A stretch of DNA of 5,512 nt from JANOYY01 sp031418035 (GTDB lineage Bacteria; Actinomycetota; Acidimicrobiia; Acidimicrobiales; JANYDT01), in the NCBI GenBank assembly GCA_031418035.1, contig JANOWU010000023.1:1-5512 (forward strand), written 5' to 3'. The notes under the pieces are model-generated. The model saw only the letters and a program-made list of their open reading frames with translations, ran no database searches and was not told the DNA's origin. This document shows, piece after piece, positions 5,020 through 5,512 of the stretch (the stretch's first letter is position 1; every line of letters begins with the position of its first letter). A program made the position numbers and the translations under genes.

Positions 5020-5512
5020 ATGATCTCTGAACCTGCACTGTCGTCGACTACCGCTGAGTTGGCGGCCGATGCTCATCTCACGAGGGTGCTCGCCCGCATG
5101 GCGGGTGTCGATGCCGTGGCCCGCGCCGACCAGCAGGCCGCAGTGCGCGCGTTGGTGGTCGAGCGTAGGCGGGTGCTGGTGGTTCAGGCTACGGGGTGGG
5201 GAAAGTCTGCGGTGTACTGGGCGGCGACGTCGGCGTTGCGAGAAGCCGGTTCGGGCCTCACGATCGTGATCTCCCCTCTGCTCGCGCTGATGCGCGATCA
5301 GGTTGCCGCGGCCAGCCGAGCAGGACTTCGTGCGGCGTCGGTGAACTCGACGAATCCCGACGATTGGGACGAAATCTTCGCCGACGCGCTGTCGAATCGC
5401 CTCGACGTCTTGCTGGTGTCGCCGGAGCGGCTGGCCAACCCGCGTTTCGCCGGGCTGCTCCCTCAACTCGTTGCTGCCGCTGGACTCGTGGTGATCGACG
5501 AGGCGCATTGCA
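5020..5512 (+). CDS. recQ: RecQ-family ATP-dependent DNA helicase, N-terminal part (cut by window edge)
   Basis: An open frame from ATG 5020 runs to the right edge: 164 codons plus one base. RecQ helicases unwind DNA 3' to 5' in recombination and repair. Visible motifs in order are motif 0-like RADQQAAV (35-42), where Gln contacts adenine; Walker A QATGWGKS (56-63); motif Ia SPLLALMRDQ (85-94); LLVSPERLAN (131-140); and motif II VVIDEAHC (157-164), the DEAH box. Spacing and sequence fit RecQ, with TGWGKS in place of the usual TGGGKS. That variant suggests the actinobacterial RecQ-like branch, such as mycobacterial RqlH, but the C-terminal part needed to decide is missing. An in-frame TGA at 5014-5016 means 5020 is the earliest possible start. 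GAGGA directly abuts the ATG, too close to be a normal Shine-Dalgarno sequence. ATG 5098 (residue 27, with GAGGG 11 bases before it) is an alternative that keeps all motifs. It is independent of the tad-like operon by function. Confidence 0.92.
   Translation, partial: MISEPALSSTTAELAADAHLTRVLARMAGVDAVARADQQAAVRALVVERRRVLVVQATGWGKSAVYWAATSALREAGSGLTIVISPLLALMRDQVAAASRAGLRAASVNSTNPDDWDEIFADALSNRLDVLLVSPERLANPRFAGLLPQLVAAAGLVVIDEAHC

Overview
The window comes from a high-GC bacterium, most likely an actinobacterium. EF-Tu, both tRNAs and the RecQ-type helicase all look actinobacterial. The compact TadE/TadE/TadG trio without other pilus genes recalls Acidimicrobiia-like lineages, but that finer placement is inference only.

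Layout. Positions 1-589 are a housekeeping block on the minus strand. In transcription order it reads tRNA-Thr(GGT), a 248-base spacer with an imperfect 24-bp-period direct repeat, tRNA-Met(CAT), and the start of tuf (EF-Tu, 46 codons, running off the left edge). From 590 onward everything is on the plus strand. A phosphinothricin-type GNAT acetyltransferase (665-1177) is divergent from the tRNA block. It is followed by about 300 bases without a gene (1178-1473). That gap is highly structured: a 13-bp direct repeat, a 33-bp-arm imperfect hairpin whose arms are each internally duplicated, and a strongly G/T-biased tract with a 17-bp tandem repeat and quadruplex potential.

The centre (about 1474-4935) is a three-gene, translationally coupled module of Flp/Tad pilus-assembly-like envelope proteins. 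Two TadE-like pseudopilins (4-bp overlap with each other) are followed by a 687-residue TadG-like protein (8-bp overlap, strong Shine-Dalgarno sequence). No pilin, TadA ATPase, TadB/C platform or prepilin peptidase is present in the window, so the module is either an orphan or served by a tad locus elsewhere. The two TadE-like proteins would be membrane-anchored pseudopilins, and the TadG-like protein has a large, cysteine-containing extracytoplasmic region. The first TadE gene is odd: its conserved N-terminal membrane motif is encoded upstream of any canonical in-frame start codon, which suggests a frameshift, a sequence error or a non-canonical start.

After an 84-base gap, the first 164 codons of a RecQ-family helicase run off the right edge at the DEAH motif.

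The most unusual signals are the composite hairpin plus GT tract before the tad-like genes and the apparently start-less first TadE gene. I see no CRISPR array, transposase or obvious phage gene.
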